Assembly: GCA_964408435.1 (NCBI GenBank) | Contig: CAYOZL010000010.1 | Location: forward strand, 1 to 50,123 | Direction of reading: 5' to 3' | DNA length: 50,123 bases | Source: CAYOZL01 sp964408435 | GTDB lineage: Bacteria > Bdellovibrionota_C > UBA2361 > SZUA-149 > CAYOZL01 | Part shown: in pieces, positions 7,407-14,509 of the stretch | Layout of the letters: every line of letters begins with the position of its first letter | How positions within the stretch are numbered: the first letter of the stretch is position 1 | Program-made: the position numbers and the translations under genes | The notes under the pieces: model-generated | What the model was told of the DNA's origin: nothing | Seen by the model: only the letters and a program-made list of their open reading frames with translations | Databases searched by the model: none

Positions 7407-7640
7407 TTACTTATTTTGATAAATAAAAGTGTGAGCTAAATCAGATACTTTAGCTACTAGAGGTAGGTCTGTTTTTGAAAAGCTAGTTGTTTCTTTCCAG
7501 TCTTCTTCTTTTTTATAAATCTTAACGATTTGCACGTTATGATTTACTCTTCCTTCATTCTCATTCTTCCAAATAGTAGCTTTAATTGCTCCTAATTTGA
7601 TTTCATGTTCAGGTTTTTGTGTTTCATTTTGTACTGCCAT
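7407..7640 (-). CDS. Conserved small protein, IKATIW...DLxxxAKV type
   Basis: A 77-residue soluble protein: EIKLGAIKATIWKNENEG, then IVKIYKKEEDWKETTSF, then DLPLVAKVSDLAHTFI. I have seen this pattern in many short proteins of Proteobacteria and Planctomycetes, with no established role; the beta-strand-plus-helix layout resembles small nucleic-acid-binding proteins, but that is a guess. AAGGAA lies 8 nt before the ATG. It is divergent from the gene at 7811, and the shared intergenic region holds the CCAAGGTTA motif. A plasmid housekeeping role is plausible. Confidence 0.75.
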   Translation of the reverse strand: MAVQNETQKPEHEIKLGAIKATIWKNENEGRVNHNVQIVKIYKKEEDWKETTSFSKTDLPLVAKVSDLAHTFIYQNK

Positions 7641-7718
7641 TTTATTTTCCTTATTTGGTTAATATATCTAGTTAATCGCTAGTTTTTTAAATAAAGTTTC
7701 TATGTCCTTAATTATGTT

Positions 7719-7740
7719 CCAAGGTTAGCTAACAACACTT
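7719..7740 (+). promoter_or_regulatory. CCAAGGTTA operator-like motif upstream of the 7811 gene
   Basis: CCAAGGTTAGCTAACAACAC matches the motif seen before the relaxase, trbB, trbC and fic-linked genes. It also contains the small palindrome GTTAGCTAAC. It lies between two divergent genes, 92 nt before the 7811 start, farther out than at the relaxase or trbB. Confidence 0.5.
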
Positions 7741-7810
7741 TAAATCAGCCTTTAAGCTAGATTCTTCGCATTAAAAAGGAATTAAAAGAGGAATAAAAAA
7801 AGGGATAAAT

Positions 7811-8062
7811 ATGGAAATAGAAATTCAATCAAAATCTACATTGGTGCAGAAAAAATTCAGACAAGTAAATTTAAAATTAAGAGCTCATAAACAAATTTTT
7901 GAAATCTCTGATTTACTAAGTAGGGTAGGGACTTTCCCAAAAGTAGAAGAGTTTTTAGAGGATAAAATGAAAAAAGCAGTTTTAGAATATTTAGATTCAG
8001 CTACTAGCGTTGTAGAGAAGGCTTCAAATGTAAAACCTCGCTCACTTCAAAAGGTGTCTTAG
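7811..8062 (+). CDS. Small basic helical protein (83 aa)
   Basis: No family is recognised. The protein is basic and predicted mostly helical: KSTLVQKKFRQVNLKLRAHKQ, then IFEISDLLSRVGTFPKVEEFLEDKMKKAVLEY. AAAGGGAT precedes the ATG. It stands downstream of the CCAAGGTTA motif shared with transfer genes, and is followed by the winged-helix gene, so a small plasmid-regulatory or DNA-binding protein is possible. It has no cysteine, signal peptide or membrane segment. Confidence 0.65.
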   Translation: MEIEIQSKSTLVQKKFRQVNLKLRAHKQIFEISDLLSRVGTFPKVEEFLEDKMKKAVLEYLDSATSVVEKASNVKPRSLQKVS

Positions 8063-8120
8063 AGTTTTACTAAAGCACAGTTTTATAGGATATTTAAATC
8101 TATAAGTTGTTGTAATTATA

Positions 8121-8177
8121 TGATATTTGCTAAATGCAAATTGTGATTTGCAAATATCAAATAAAGTATGTTATAAT
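8121..8177 (+). promoter_or_regulatory. Palindromic operator and -10 box of the winged-helix gene
   Basis: TGATATTTGC (8121-8130) and GCAAATATCA (8150-8159) are perfect inverted 10-mers; ATGCAAAT and GATTTGC repeat the half-site between them. A TATAAT box lies at 8172-8177, only 5 nt before the start codon, so the transcript would be leaderless. Self-regulation by the 8183 product is inferred. Confidence 0.6.
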
Positions 8178-8182
8178 AAGTT

Positions 8183-8707
8183 ATGGCTAAGAAATCTTCA
8201 CATTTAAAGCCCCAAGATGTGGTTTTATTAAATAAGCTTATAGCTAATCCTAATAAGGATTATAGAATCTCTGATTTATCTTATGAGCTTGGTATTAGTG
8301 GTGCAGAGATCTCACATAGCTTTTATCGTTTGCAGAGATCTGAACTTATTAATCCTATTGATAGAAAGCCATTAAGGCAGAATGCGCTAGAGTTCTTATT
8401 ACATGGATTAAGATATGTATTTCCTGCAAAGCTTGAGGCTGTAGCAAATGGAGTGCCTACTGCTCATTCAGCCTTACCATTGAGTAAGAAAATCAGTTCT
8501 GCAAAAAATGATCAGTATATCTGGCCATATTCAGAAGGAGAGGTCAGGGGGCATTCTATCATTCCTCTATACCCTAGTGTGCCAGAAGCCTGTATGAGGG
8601 ACGAGAATTTACACGAGCTACTAGCTTTATGTGATGGCATAAGAGTAGGTAGGGCGAGAGAAAGAAAGTTGGCTAAGGAAGAATTAGAGAAGAGAATCTC
8701 TTATTAG
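8183..8707 (+). CDS. Winged-helix protein of a nucleotidyltransferase-linked pair
   Basis: Residues 8-70 form a winged helix-turn-helix (LKPQDVVLLNKLI, then SDLSYELGISGAEISHSFYR). The rest carries strongly conserved blocks I know from a widespread proteobacterial family: EFLLHGLRYVFPA, then WPYSEGEVRGHSIIPLYPSV, then LLALCDGIRVGRARERKLA. Members are commonly followed by a nucleotidyltransferase-like gene, as here at 8785. The pair resembles AbiE-type or other antitoxin-plus-NTase modules; the antitoxin/repressor role is inferred. A palindromic operator and a -10 box lie directly upstream. A repeat B element separates it from its partner. Confidence 0.8.
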   Translation: MAKKSSHLKPQDVVLLNKLIANPNKDYRISDLSYELGISGAEISHSFYRLQRSELINPIDRKPLRQNALEFLLHGLRYVFPAKLEAVANGVPTAHSALPLSKKISSAKNDQYIWPYSEGEVRGHSIIPLYPSVPEACMRDENLHELLALCDGIRVGRARERKLAKEELEKRISY

Positions 8708-8708
8708 G

Positions 8709-8785
8709 TATATATATTGTTTTCCACTGCGTTCGGCAATATACTAGTTAAGATTCAAACGTAAAACTAAATCACGACTAGTATA
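8709..8785 (+). repeat. Repeat B, copy B3, ending on a start codon
   Basis: TTTTCCACTGCGTTCGGCA is followed by a hairpin whose arms are TATACTAGTTAAGATT (from 8740) and AATCACGACTAGTATA (to 8785). The same layout is found at 19437-19508 and 19708-19776. The last base of the right arm is the A of the next gene's ATG. Confidence 0.75.
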
Positions 8786-9447
8786 TGCATTCAATAGAAA
8801 TGATAGAGATAGTAGCGAAATCATTAGATTCGTTAATTAAAGAAATTGTTTTTATAGGAGGAGCAGCAACTAGCTTATATTCTAATCAAAACAACAAACT
8901 AGAATTTAGACCAACAGAGGATGTGGATTGCATTATTAATGTAACTTCTAAATTAGAATTTTATGCTCTGGAGAATAAGCTTAGAAGCTTAGGTTTTGAA
9001 AATAATAGTACTATGATTTGTAGGTGGAATGTAAATGGTATTGTGGTTGATATAATGCCTACGGATGCGAATATTCTTGGTTTTACTAATAGTTGGTATC
9101 AGCCTGGCTTAGAGAATAAAATCCAAATTAAACTACCTAGTAAGAAAAATATTTACATATTCACACTGCCTTATTTCTTAGCCTCAAAATTTGAAGCTTT
9201 ATATAATAGGGGAGATAATGATTGGAGAGTTGCTTCTGATTTAGAAGATATTTTATTGGTTGTAATTAGTAACATTAATTCATTAGATAAAATAAATAAT
9301 TCAGAGAATAAAGTAAGAAACTATTTAGTAAAGTCTTTTAGTGACTTATTATCTCAACCTAATATTAATGAAATTTTAATTTCACATGTAAAAGAAGAAG
9401 CTTTTCAAAAAAGCAAAACAATAATAGAAAATATATCTAAGCTGTAG
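8785..9447 (+). CDS. Nucleotidyltransferase-fold protein, putative toxin of a pair
   Basis: A 220-residue member of the polymerase-beta nucleotidyltransferase superfamily. It has VFIGGAATSLY (GG at 25-26, S30), then RPTEDVDCI with metal-binding D46 and D48, and a third acidic residue in GIVVDIMP (D88). The layout is like AbiEii/DUF6036-type enzymes, where known examples modify tRNA or other nucleotides. It follows the winged-helix gene, so a toxin-antitoxin or abortive-infection pair is likely. The start codon overlaps the end of a repeat B hairpin, and there is no ribosome site, so translation may depend on the element or on a leaderless transcript. A later start is possible. Confidence 0.8.
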   Translation: MHSIEMIEIVAKSLDSLIKEIVFIGGAATSLYSNQNNKLEFRPTEDVDCIINVTSKLEFYALENKLRSLGFENNSTMICRWNVNGIVVDIMPTDANILGFTNSWYQPGLENKIQIKLPSKKNIYIFTLPYFLASKFEALYNRGDNDWRVASDLEDILLVVISNINSLDKINNSENKVRNYLVKSFSDLLSQPNINEILISHVKEEAFQKSKTIIENISKL

Positions 9448-9523
9448 ATATTGAACTTTTTAAAGAAATTTAAATAATCAATAATAAAAAGATAATAAAT
9501 ATTTTAATGCAAGATAAAAGCAT

Positions 9524-9602
9524 GAACCCTAATGGTTCTATGTGGCTATATTGATTACTTAAAATGTGAACCAGAAGGGGTGAGGATGGTTCGTTTTGAA
9601 CC
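9524..9602. other. Candidate origin of transfer (oriT)
   Basis: The 260-bp non-coding stretch before the relaxase gene holds GAACC at 9524, 9568 and 9598 and GGTTC at 9534 and 9588. They form GAACC-CTAAT-GGTTC and a larger inverted pair around GAAGGGGTGAGGAT. Inverted repeats beside a relaxase gene are typical of oriT. No known nic sequence is recognised, so this is positional. Confidence 0.4.
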
Positions 9603-9654
9603 AGCAGGTTTTCCAAATTTTATTCTAATTTTTATAAATTTTACTAAATTCGCT

Positions 9655-9699
9655 CCAAGATTAAGCACCCACATAGTTCCTCTTAGTCTGTAGTAAATA
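9655..9699 (+). promoter_or_regulatory. CCAAGATTAA operator-like motif of the relaxase-traG operon
   Basis: CCAAGATTAAGCACCCACAT at 9655-9674 nearly matches the sequences at 20299 and 39554. A TAGTAAATAC -10-like box follows at 9691-9700. The start codon at 9708 comes 53 nt after the motif start, with no ribosome site, which points to a nearly leaderless transcript. Confidence 0.6.
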
Positions 9700-9707
9700 C
9701 TCACTCT

Positions 9708-11228
9708 ATGGGCATTAAAGTAAAAATTCACGACGATGATAAAGACAGAAAAAAGTCACCTACTAAGCGTCAAAAAAGCACTCTAGTAAGTCTTTATTTA
9801 GCCAAGAAGGCTTTTAGTAGGTCAAAAAAAAGCTCTAAGAAAGCCACTCAAAGAGGTAGAGGTAAAGTCGTGCATAGAACGAGTACTAATCAAAAAGTAG
9901 TGCTTAAAGCGAGTTTCATTAAGCATACTGATGGAAAAGGAATTAAGAAGTTAAAAGCTCATTTATCTTATTTAGTACGTTCAGGAGTAGGTTTAGAAGA
10001 TAGTTTAGAAAATGATAAAGAGTTAAAATTTCAACTTAAGGATAAAGAGCTAAGTAGAAAAGATTTAAGCAAATTAATTGATTCATGGAGCACAGATCCT
10101 TATCATTTCAGGTTTATAATTTCTCCTGATAGGGCAAGTGATTTAGACTTAGATCGGTATACAAAGTCAGTTGTAAAAAGATTAAGTAGAGATTTAGAAA
10201 CTAATTTAGAATATTTCAGTGTTGCTCACTATAATACCGATAATCAGCATGTTCATTTAGTGCTTAGAGGTTTAGATGATAGGGGTAATCCTTTAGTTAT
10301 AAATAAAGATTACATTAAGCATGGCATGCGTAATGCTTGTGAATTAGAAGCAACGTTAAGTCTTGGAAAAGAGCCTTATAGTAATAGATTAAAAAGAATT
10401 TTATTAGAAGTTTATAAACCTAAATTAACTCTAATAGATAGAAGGTTAGTTAAGCTTTCTAGGGTTTCAAAAGATGGAAAATTAAAATTAGAAATTCCTA
10501 AAAAGGGAAGTAATGAGTTAAGTAGAATTTACTTTGAGGCTAATATTAAGCGTCTTCATTTTTTACGTTCAATTAACTTAGCAAGTGAGGATAAAAAAGG
10601 TAGATGGAGTTTAAAAAGGGACTTAGAAAAGACTCTTTATAAGCTAGGAAGAAAAGAAGAGATAAGAGAAAGACTAGCGAATAAACTAATTAAAGCTAAG
10701 CACTTAAGGATTTGTGATGAGCAGATAGCTCTTAAAGATAGAGTCAGTGGAGTTGTGCTTGATAGGGGAGTAGATAATGAATTTAACGATAATAAATACA
10801 TACTTTTAGAAACAGATAATGGTTTTAATCATTACCAAGTATTATCTAAATACTCAGAAGATAAAGAAGTAAAAATTGGTCAAAGAGTAGAAATCACTCC
10901 TGATAATAGAAGCATTAAAACAGACCAGACTATTATTCGTTTTACTAAAAATGGAGAGTTTAATCTAGAGAGTTTTTCTGCTGAAGTAAGTCAAAAAGTA
11001 GAGCAGGGAACTTGGAATATAAGCGTAAGCCTTAATGCTTATTTAGCTAAGTATGCCCAGAGACTTAAAGCTTTAAATGATTCAGGAATCATAAGTAAGA
11101 GAGATAATAACAAATACTTAATACCTAAAGATTTAATTAATAGAGTCCAAGATTTAGAATTAAAAATTAATAAAAAACACTACGTAAAAGTAAAATCTTT
11201 AGTAGCTAATAAAATAAAGGGGAAGTAG
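9708..11228 (+). CDS. DUF3363-type relaxase
   Basis: The relaxase nicks oriT, stays bound to the 5' end through a tyrosine, and is led to the mating channel. The candidate nucleophile is Y88 in LKAHLSYLVRSG. The metal site is HYNTDNQHVHLV (H174, D178, H181, H183), followed by LRGLDDRGNPLVI and YIKHGMRNACELEATLSLG. This is the pattern of VirD2-like relaxases with a DUF3363 C-terminal domain, common in proteobacterial elements with trb genes. At 506 residues it is shorter than many of these. The N-terminus is very basic (residues 10-70). Its stop overlaps the traG start by one base. Confidence 0.9.
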   Translation: MGIKVKIHDDDKDRKKSPTKRQKSTLVSLYLAKKAFSRSKKSSKKATQRGRGKVVHRTSTNQKVVLKASFIKHTDGKGIKKLKAHLSYLVRSGVGLEDSLENDKELKFQLKDKELSRKDLSKLIDSWSTDPYHFRFIISPDRASDLDLDRYTKSVVKRLSRDLETNLEYFSVAHYNTDNQHVHLVLRGLDDRGNPLVINKDYIKHGMRNACELEATLSLGKEPYSNRLKRILLEVYKPKLTLIDRRLVKLSRVSKDGKLKLEIPKKGSNELSRIYFEANIKRLHFLRSINLASEDKKGRWSLKRDLEKTLYKLGRKEEIRERLANKLIKAKHLRICDEQIALKDRVSGVVLDRGVDNEFNDNKYILLETDNGFNHYQVLSKYSEDKEVKIGQRVEITPDNRSIKTDQTIIRFTKNGEFNLESFSAEVSQKVEQGTWNISVSLNAYLAKYAQRLKALNDSGIISKRDNNKYLIPKDLINRVQDLELKINKKHYVKVKSLVANKIKGK

Positions 11229-13117
11229 TGATAAGAGTAGCGAAAAAAGTAAAATTTATTGTTTTAATAACATCTATATTAGGTTCATTAACTTATGCTA
11301 GGAGCCTAGTTAGTGAGAGTATAATAGTGCAGTGTAGCAATACTAATATTTACTTAGTTTCATTTATAGAAGCTTGGCTTAACTGTAATTCTTATTATAG
11401 AGAGGAGTTTGGAATTGCTTTTTTAGTAGTTCTATTAGGAGTTACATTGGGAGCTATTTTTTGCATTTTTACATCTCGTCCTAAGAAAGAAAAAGAGAAC
11501 ATTTACGGGGATGCGAGGTGGGCAAATAAATCCGAGATAAAAGAATTAGGCCTTTTTGATGGAGAGGGTATTTTTCTAGGTAAGACAAAAAAAGGCAGAT
11601 TTATAAGACATAGTGGCCCTGATCATTGCTCTATAGTTGCTTCATCAAGAAGTGGTAAAGGTGCAGGAATAGTAGTTCCTACATTACTCACTTGGCGTCA
11701 TAGTGCTATAATTTATGATATTAAAAAGGAGAATTGGAAAGCAACTGCGGGTGCTAGAGCAAAATTTTCAGATGTAATTTGCTTTAATCCAGGTAGAGTT
11801 GAAAGTGCTCATTTCAATCCATTAATGGAAGTTAGAAAGGGTATATATGAAATAAAAGATGTACAAAATATAGTTGCTATTATGAAAGAACCAATGCTTG
11901 ATGGGAAAAACTCTCATTGGGTAAATACAGGTGGTTCACTACTTTCTGCAACAATATTACATATTCTTTATACAGCAGAACCTGAAAATAAAAATTTAGC
12001 TGGAGTTTATTCTTATCTTTGTAAGGCAGGAAGCAATATAAAAGAGATTCTCTATGAAATGATGGAAACTAAGCATATAAGGGATAAGCTAACAGGGCTA
12101 CCATTAATGCCTCACCCTAGAATTGCACAAGATGTAACAGAGGTTTTAAATAAGGCTGAGGAAGAACTTTCAGGAGTTTTATCAACAGCATTAAGTTTTT
12201 TAGAGGTTTATAAAGATCCTATAGTTGCTCAAAATACAAGTGATAGTGATTTTTTTATTGATGATTTAATAACAGGAGACAGGCCAAAATCATTATATTT
12301 TGTTGTCTCTCCTTCAGATCTATTTAGGCTAGCTCCTTTAACCAGACTTATAATTAACCAGATCTGTAAAAGACTTACAGAGCCTGAGAATTTAGGAGAA
12401 GAAAAGTCTGATAGGTATAAAATGTTATTAATGATGGATGAATTTCCGTCACTAGGAAAAATGGAATTTTTTGAGCAATCTTTAGGTTACTTTGCAGGTT
12501 ATGGAATTAGAGCGATGTTGATAAGCCAAACTATTAACCAATTGAAAAAAGCATACGGTGAGAGAAGTTCAATTTTAGATAATACGGCTATTAGGGTCTT
12601 CTTTGCTGCGAATTCACCAGAAAGTGCAGACTATATTTCTAAGTCTGTAGGGCAGACCACAGTTGAGTATGAAACACTTTCTCATTCAGGAAAGATTGGA
12701 AGACCCTTTTTTCATGGAAAAAACGCATCATCTCATAAATCTCAAGTTAACTTACTTACACCTAGACAAGTTATGGAGTTTCCAGCTGATGAATCAATTA
12801 TTTTTGTAAGAAATGCTAAGCCGATAAGAGCAAAAAAAATAACTTTTTATAACGATCGTGTTTTTACCGAACGACAAGTAGAAGCTCCGTCTAATGAAGA
12901 AATAGTTTCTAGAGAGAAAGTTAAAAGTGAGTGGACAAAAAAAGTAGAAGAAATAGAGAATTCTGAGCTGAAAGATTTATCTGAATTAGAAGATGAAGAT
13001 TTAGAGCAGGATGAAACAAAAACACAAAAAGATACAGATAGTAAGAAAGCAGCTAATAAAAAAGTAAAGAAGAAAATTAAAAAGAAAATAAAGAAAAAAA
13101 TAAAGAGGGTAGCATGA
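11228..13117 (+). CDS. traG: TraG/VirD4 type IV coupling protein
   Basis: The coupling ATPase links relaxosome to the mating channel at the inner membrane. Two N-terminal membrane segments (about residues 8-25 and 61-82) are followed by YGDARWAN, the Walker A motif SSRSGKGAG (139-147), and Walker B LLMMDEFPSLG (near 400). LISQTINQLKKAYG and a Ser/Glu-rich end complete the family pattern. Length 629 is typical for TraG. The start is GTG, overlapping the relaxase stop. The C-terminus is unusual: an acidic stretch and then a lysine-rich tail with KKKIKKKIKKKIKRVA. Its stop overlaps the next ATG by 4 nt. Confidence 0.95.
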   Translation: MIRVAKKVKFIVLITSILGSLTYARSLVSESIIVQCSNTNIYLVSFIEAWLNCNSYYREEFGIAFLVVLLGVTLGAIFCIFTSRPKKEKENIYGDARWANKSEIKELGLFDGEGIFLGKTKKGRFIRHSGPDHCSIVASSRSGKGAGIVVPTLLTWRHSAIIYDIKKENWKATAGARAKFSDVICFNPGRVESAHFNPLMEVRKGIYEIKDVQNIVAIMKEPMLDGKNSHWVNTGGSLLSATILHILYTAEPENKNLAGVYSYLCKAGSNIKEILYEMMETKHIRDKLTGLPLMPHPRIAQDVTEVLNKAEEELSGVLSTALSFLEVYKDPIVAQNTSDSDFFIDDLITGDRPKSLYFVVSPSDLFRLAPLTRLIINQICKRLTEPENLGEEKSDRYKMLLMMDEFPSLGKMEFFEQSLGYFAGYGIRAMLISQTINQLKKAYGERSSILDNTAIRVFFAANSPESADYISKSVGQTTVEYETLSHSGKIGRPFFHGKNASSHKSQVNLLTPRQVMEFPADESIIFVRNAKPIRAKKITFYNDRVFTERQVEAPSNEEIVSREKVKSEWTKKVEEIENSELKDLSELEDEDLEQDETKTQKDTDSKKAANKKVKKKIKKKIKKKIKRVA

Positions 13118-13512
13118 AAAAAGTTTATATTAGAGCAAGACTAGTAGAGCAAAAATATGAGCAAGTTAACTCTTTTTGTAAAAAAAGAAATATTTCAAGA
13201 GAAGCTTTTTTAAATTCAGCAATAGATTCTTTTTTAGAAGATAAGAAATTAGAAGGCCTAGAGGCAGTAGAAGAAAAACTAGCAAGTATAGAAGCTAAAA
13301 TAAGAGGTTTAAAATCAAATAATGAAATTTTAGCTGAATTAATTTCTTTTTATATAAGGTACTGGCTTACCTATACACCTCCACTACCCGAGTCAGAAAT
13401 AGATGACTTAACAGTACAAGGTTATCAAAGGCATGCAAAGTTCTTAGAGCAATTATCTGAAGAGTTAAATGAAGATAAAAGTGTTTTAGAAAAGGTATTA
13501 GTGGGCGCTTAG
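13114..13512 (+). CDS. Ribbon-helix-helix protein of the traG operon, copy 1
   Basis: ATGA overlap with traG shows translational coupling. Residues 1-45 have the ribbon-helix-helix pattern of CopG/Arc-type DNA-binding proteins (KKVYIRARL, then ISREAFLNSAIDSFLED). A coiled coil follows (LEAVEEKLASIEAKIRGLKSNN) and then a conserved block ISFYIRYWLTYTPPLPESE. That block with TPPLP is typical of the CopG-like protein encoded beside traG in trb-bearing elements. It is probably a regulator of the transfer genes or a relaxosome component. A diverged second copy lies at 13670, and a fragment of the 3' end lies between them. Confidence 0.8.
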   Translation: MKKVYIRARLVEQKYEQVNSFCKKRNISREAFLNSAIDSFLEDKKLEGLEAVEEKLASIEAKIRGLKSNNEILAELISFYIRYWLTYTPPLPESEIDDLTVQGYQRHAKFLEQLSEELNEDKSVLEKVLVGA

Positions 13513-13522
13513 TTATTACAAT

Positions 13523-13549
13523 TAGCAACTTTTTCCCCATATCCGCGAT
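13523..13549 (-). repeat. Core box of repeat A, inverted
   Basis: On the minus strand it reads ATCGCGGATATGGGGAAAAA then GTTGCTA. Only the core is present. It separates the first RHH gene from a fragment of the same gene. Confidence 0.7.
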
Positions 13550-13569
13550 CACTGAAATATAGCCATCAA

Positions 13570-13680
13570 AGTTTAACAGTACAAGACTATCAAGGGCATG
13601 CAAAGTTCTTAGAGCAGTTATCAGAACAATTTGGTGAGGAAAAAAGTATTTTAAATCAGGTTATAGTAAATGAAAACTAA
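13570..13680 (+). pseudogene. 3' fragment of the RHH gene
   Basis: 37 codons including the stop: SLTVQDYQGHAKFLEQLSE then QFGEEKSILNQVIV. It aligns with the C-terminus of the 13114-13512 protein (DLTVQGYQRHAKFLEQLSEE). There is no start or upstream part. It overlaps the start of the second full copy by 11 nt. Confidence 0.85.
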
Positions 13681-14071
13681 GCAAATCAGAACGAGATTAA
13701 AGCTAGAGAACTTTGAGCAAATAGAGAAGATTTCAAAAGATAGAAACATTTCTAGAGATGCACTGATGAATTCAGCAATTGATAAGTTTCTAAATGATGT
13801 AAAACTTGAAGGAGTAGATACTGTATTAGAAAGAATAGGAGGGATAGAATCAAAGCTTAAAGCATTAAGGAGTGATATTGAGATTTCATCTGAGCTTTTA
13901 TCTTTTTTTATTCAATATTGGTTTACATACACTCCTGCACTTCCAGAATCTGAGCTAGATGTCTTAACTCTGCAAGGTTTTAAAAGACATAGTGAATTCC
14001 TAGCACAGTTAAGTAGAAAGCTAGGAGTAGAAAAGAATGTTTTAGAAAAGGTAGTTGGTATTGATGACTAA
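13670..14071 (+). CDS. Ribbon-helix-helix protein of the traG operon, copy 2
   Basis: 133 residues, homologous end to end with the protein at 13114-13512: KTKQIRTRLKLENFEQIEK, then ISRDALMNSAIDKFLND, the coiled coil, then LSFFIQYWFTYTPALPESE. The two share roughly half of their residues by eye, so the duplication is old. The start lies inside the 3' fragment of another copy, which suggests a former tandem array. The retained RHH and TPxLP blocks suggest both are functional, perhaps as heterodimer partners. A terminator follows, so the operon is relaxase-traG-RHH-RHH. Confidence 0.8.
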   Translation: MKTKQIRTRLKLENFEQIEKISKDRNISRDALMNSAIDKFLNDVKLEGVDTVLERIGGIESKLKALRSDIEISSELLSFFIQYWFTYTPALPESELDVLTLQGFKRHSEFLAQLSRKLGVEKNVLEKVVGIDD

Positions 14072-14084
14072 TTGAGTCTTTCTT

Positions 14085-14117
14085 TGTCACAAATCTGTGA
14101 CAGAAATTTTCTTTTTT
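14085..14117 (+). terminator. Terminator of the relaxase-traG operon
   Basis: TGTCAC (14085-14090) pairs with GTGACA (14097-14102), followed by GAAATTTTCTTTTTTT. Confidence 0.75.
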
Positions 14118-14241
14118 TAAATAAATTTAATTTGATTATAAAAGTTTTAATGCTACTTTTTTATAGAAACTTGCTCGTACTCTTTAAGTTAAAAATTTAT
14201 TCTAAAAAATAAACTAACAATAAACACTATTAATAAACTCT

Positions 14242-14442
14242 ATGAAAAATATTTTAAAATCCTTAATTATAATCTTTATCCTAAATCTTTTATTCGTGAA
14301 TTTATCATTTGCACAAGATGCACCTGATTTTCTTTTTACTGCACAGGCCTCAGGTTTAAACACCTCTCCAGCAAGTAGTTGGAGCCATCAAGTAGGCCCA
14401 GATGGTAATTTAAATACAACTAGAATAGTTAGGCAGTGTTAG
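14242..14442 (+). pseudogene. N-terminal piece of the Rhs gene, cut off by a frameshift
   Basis: 66 codons with a clear signal peptide (KNILKSLIIIFILNLLFVNL, then SFAQDAPD). The frame ends in TAG at 14440-14442, but the sense sequence continues at once in frame 2 (SVSPNSFSADLSTSISAG) into the large Rhs frame. One inserted or missing base near 14425-14440 explains both. It is either a real inactivating mutation or an assembly error. No ribosome site precedes the ATG; a TATTAATAAACT box stands 6 nt upstream. Confidence 0.75.
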
Positions 14443-14509
14443 TCCAAATTCTTTTAGTGCTGATTTAAGCACTTCGATTAGTGCAGGTAGGACTACTGAG
14501 GGAGCAAGT

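Noticed and set aside
8785..8787. Repeat B as an intrinsic terminator between the 8183 and 8785 genes
   Set aside because: There is no T-run after the hairpin, and the same element occurs elsewhere outside gene ends.
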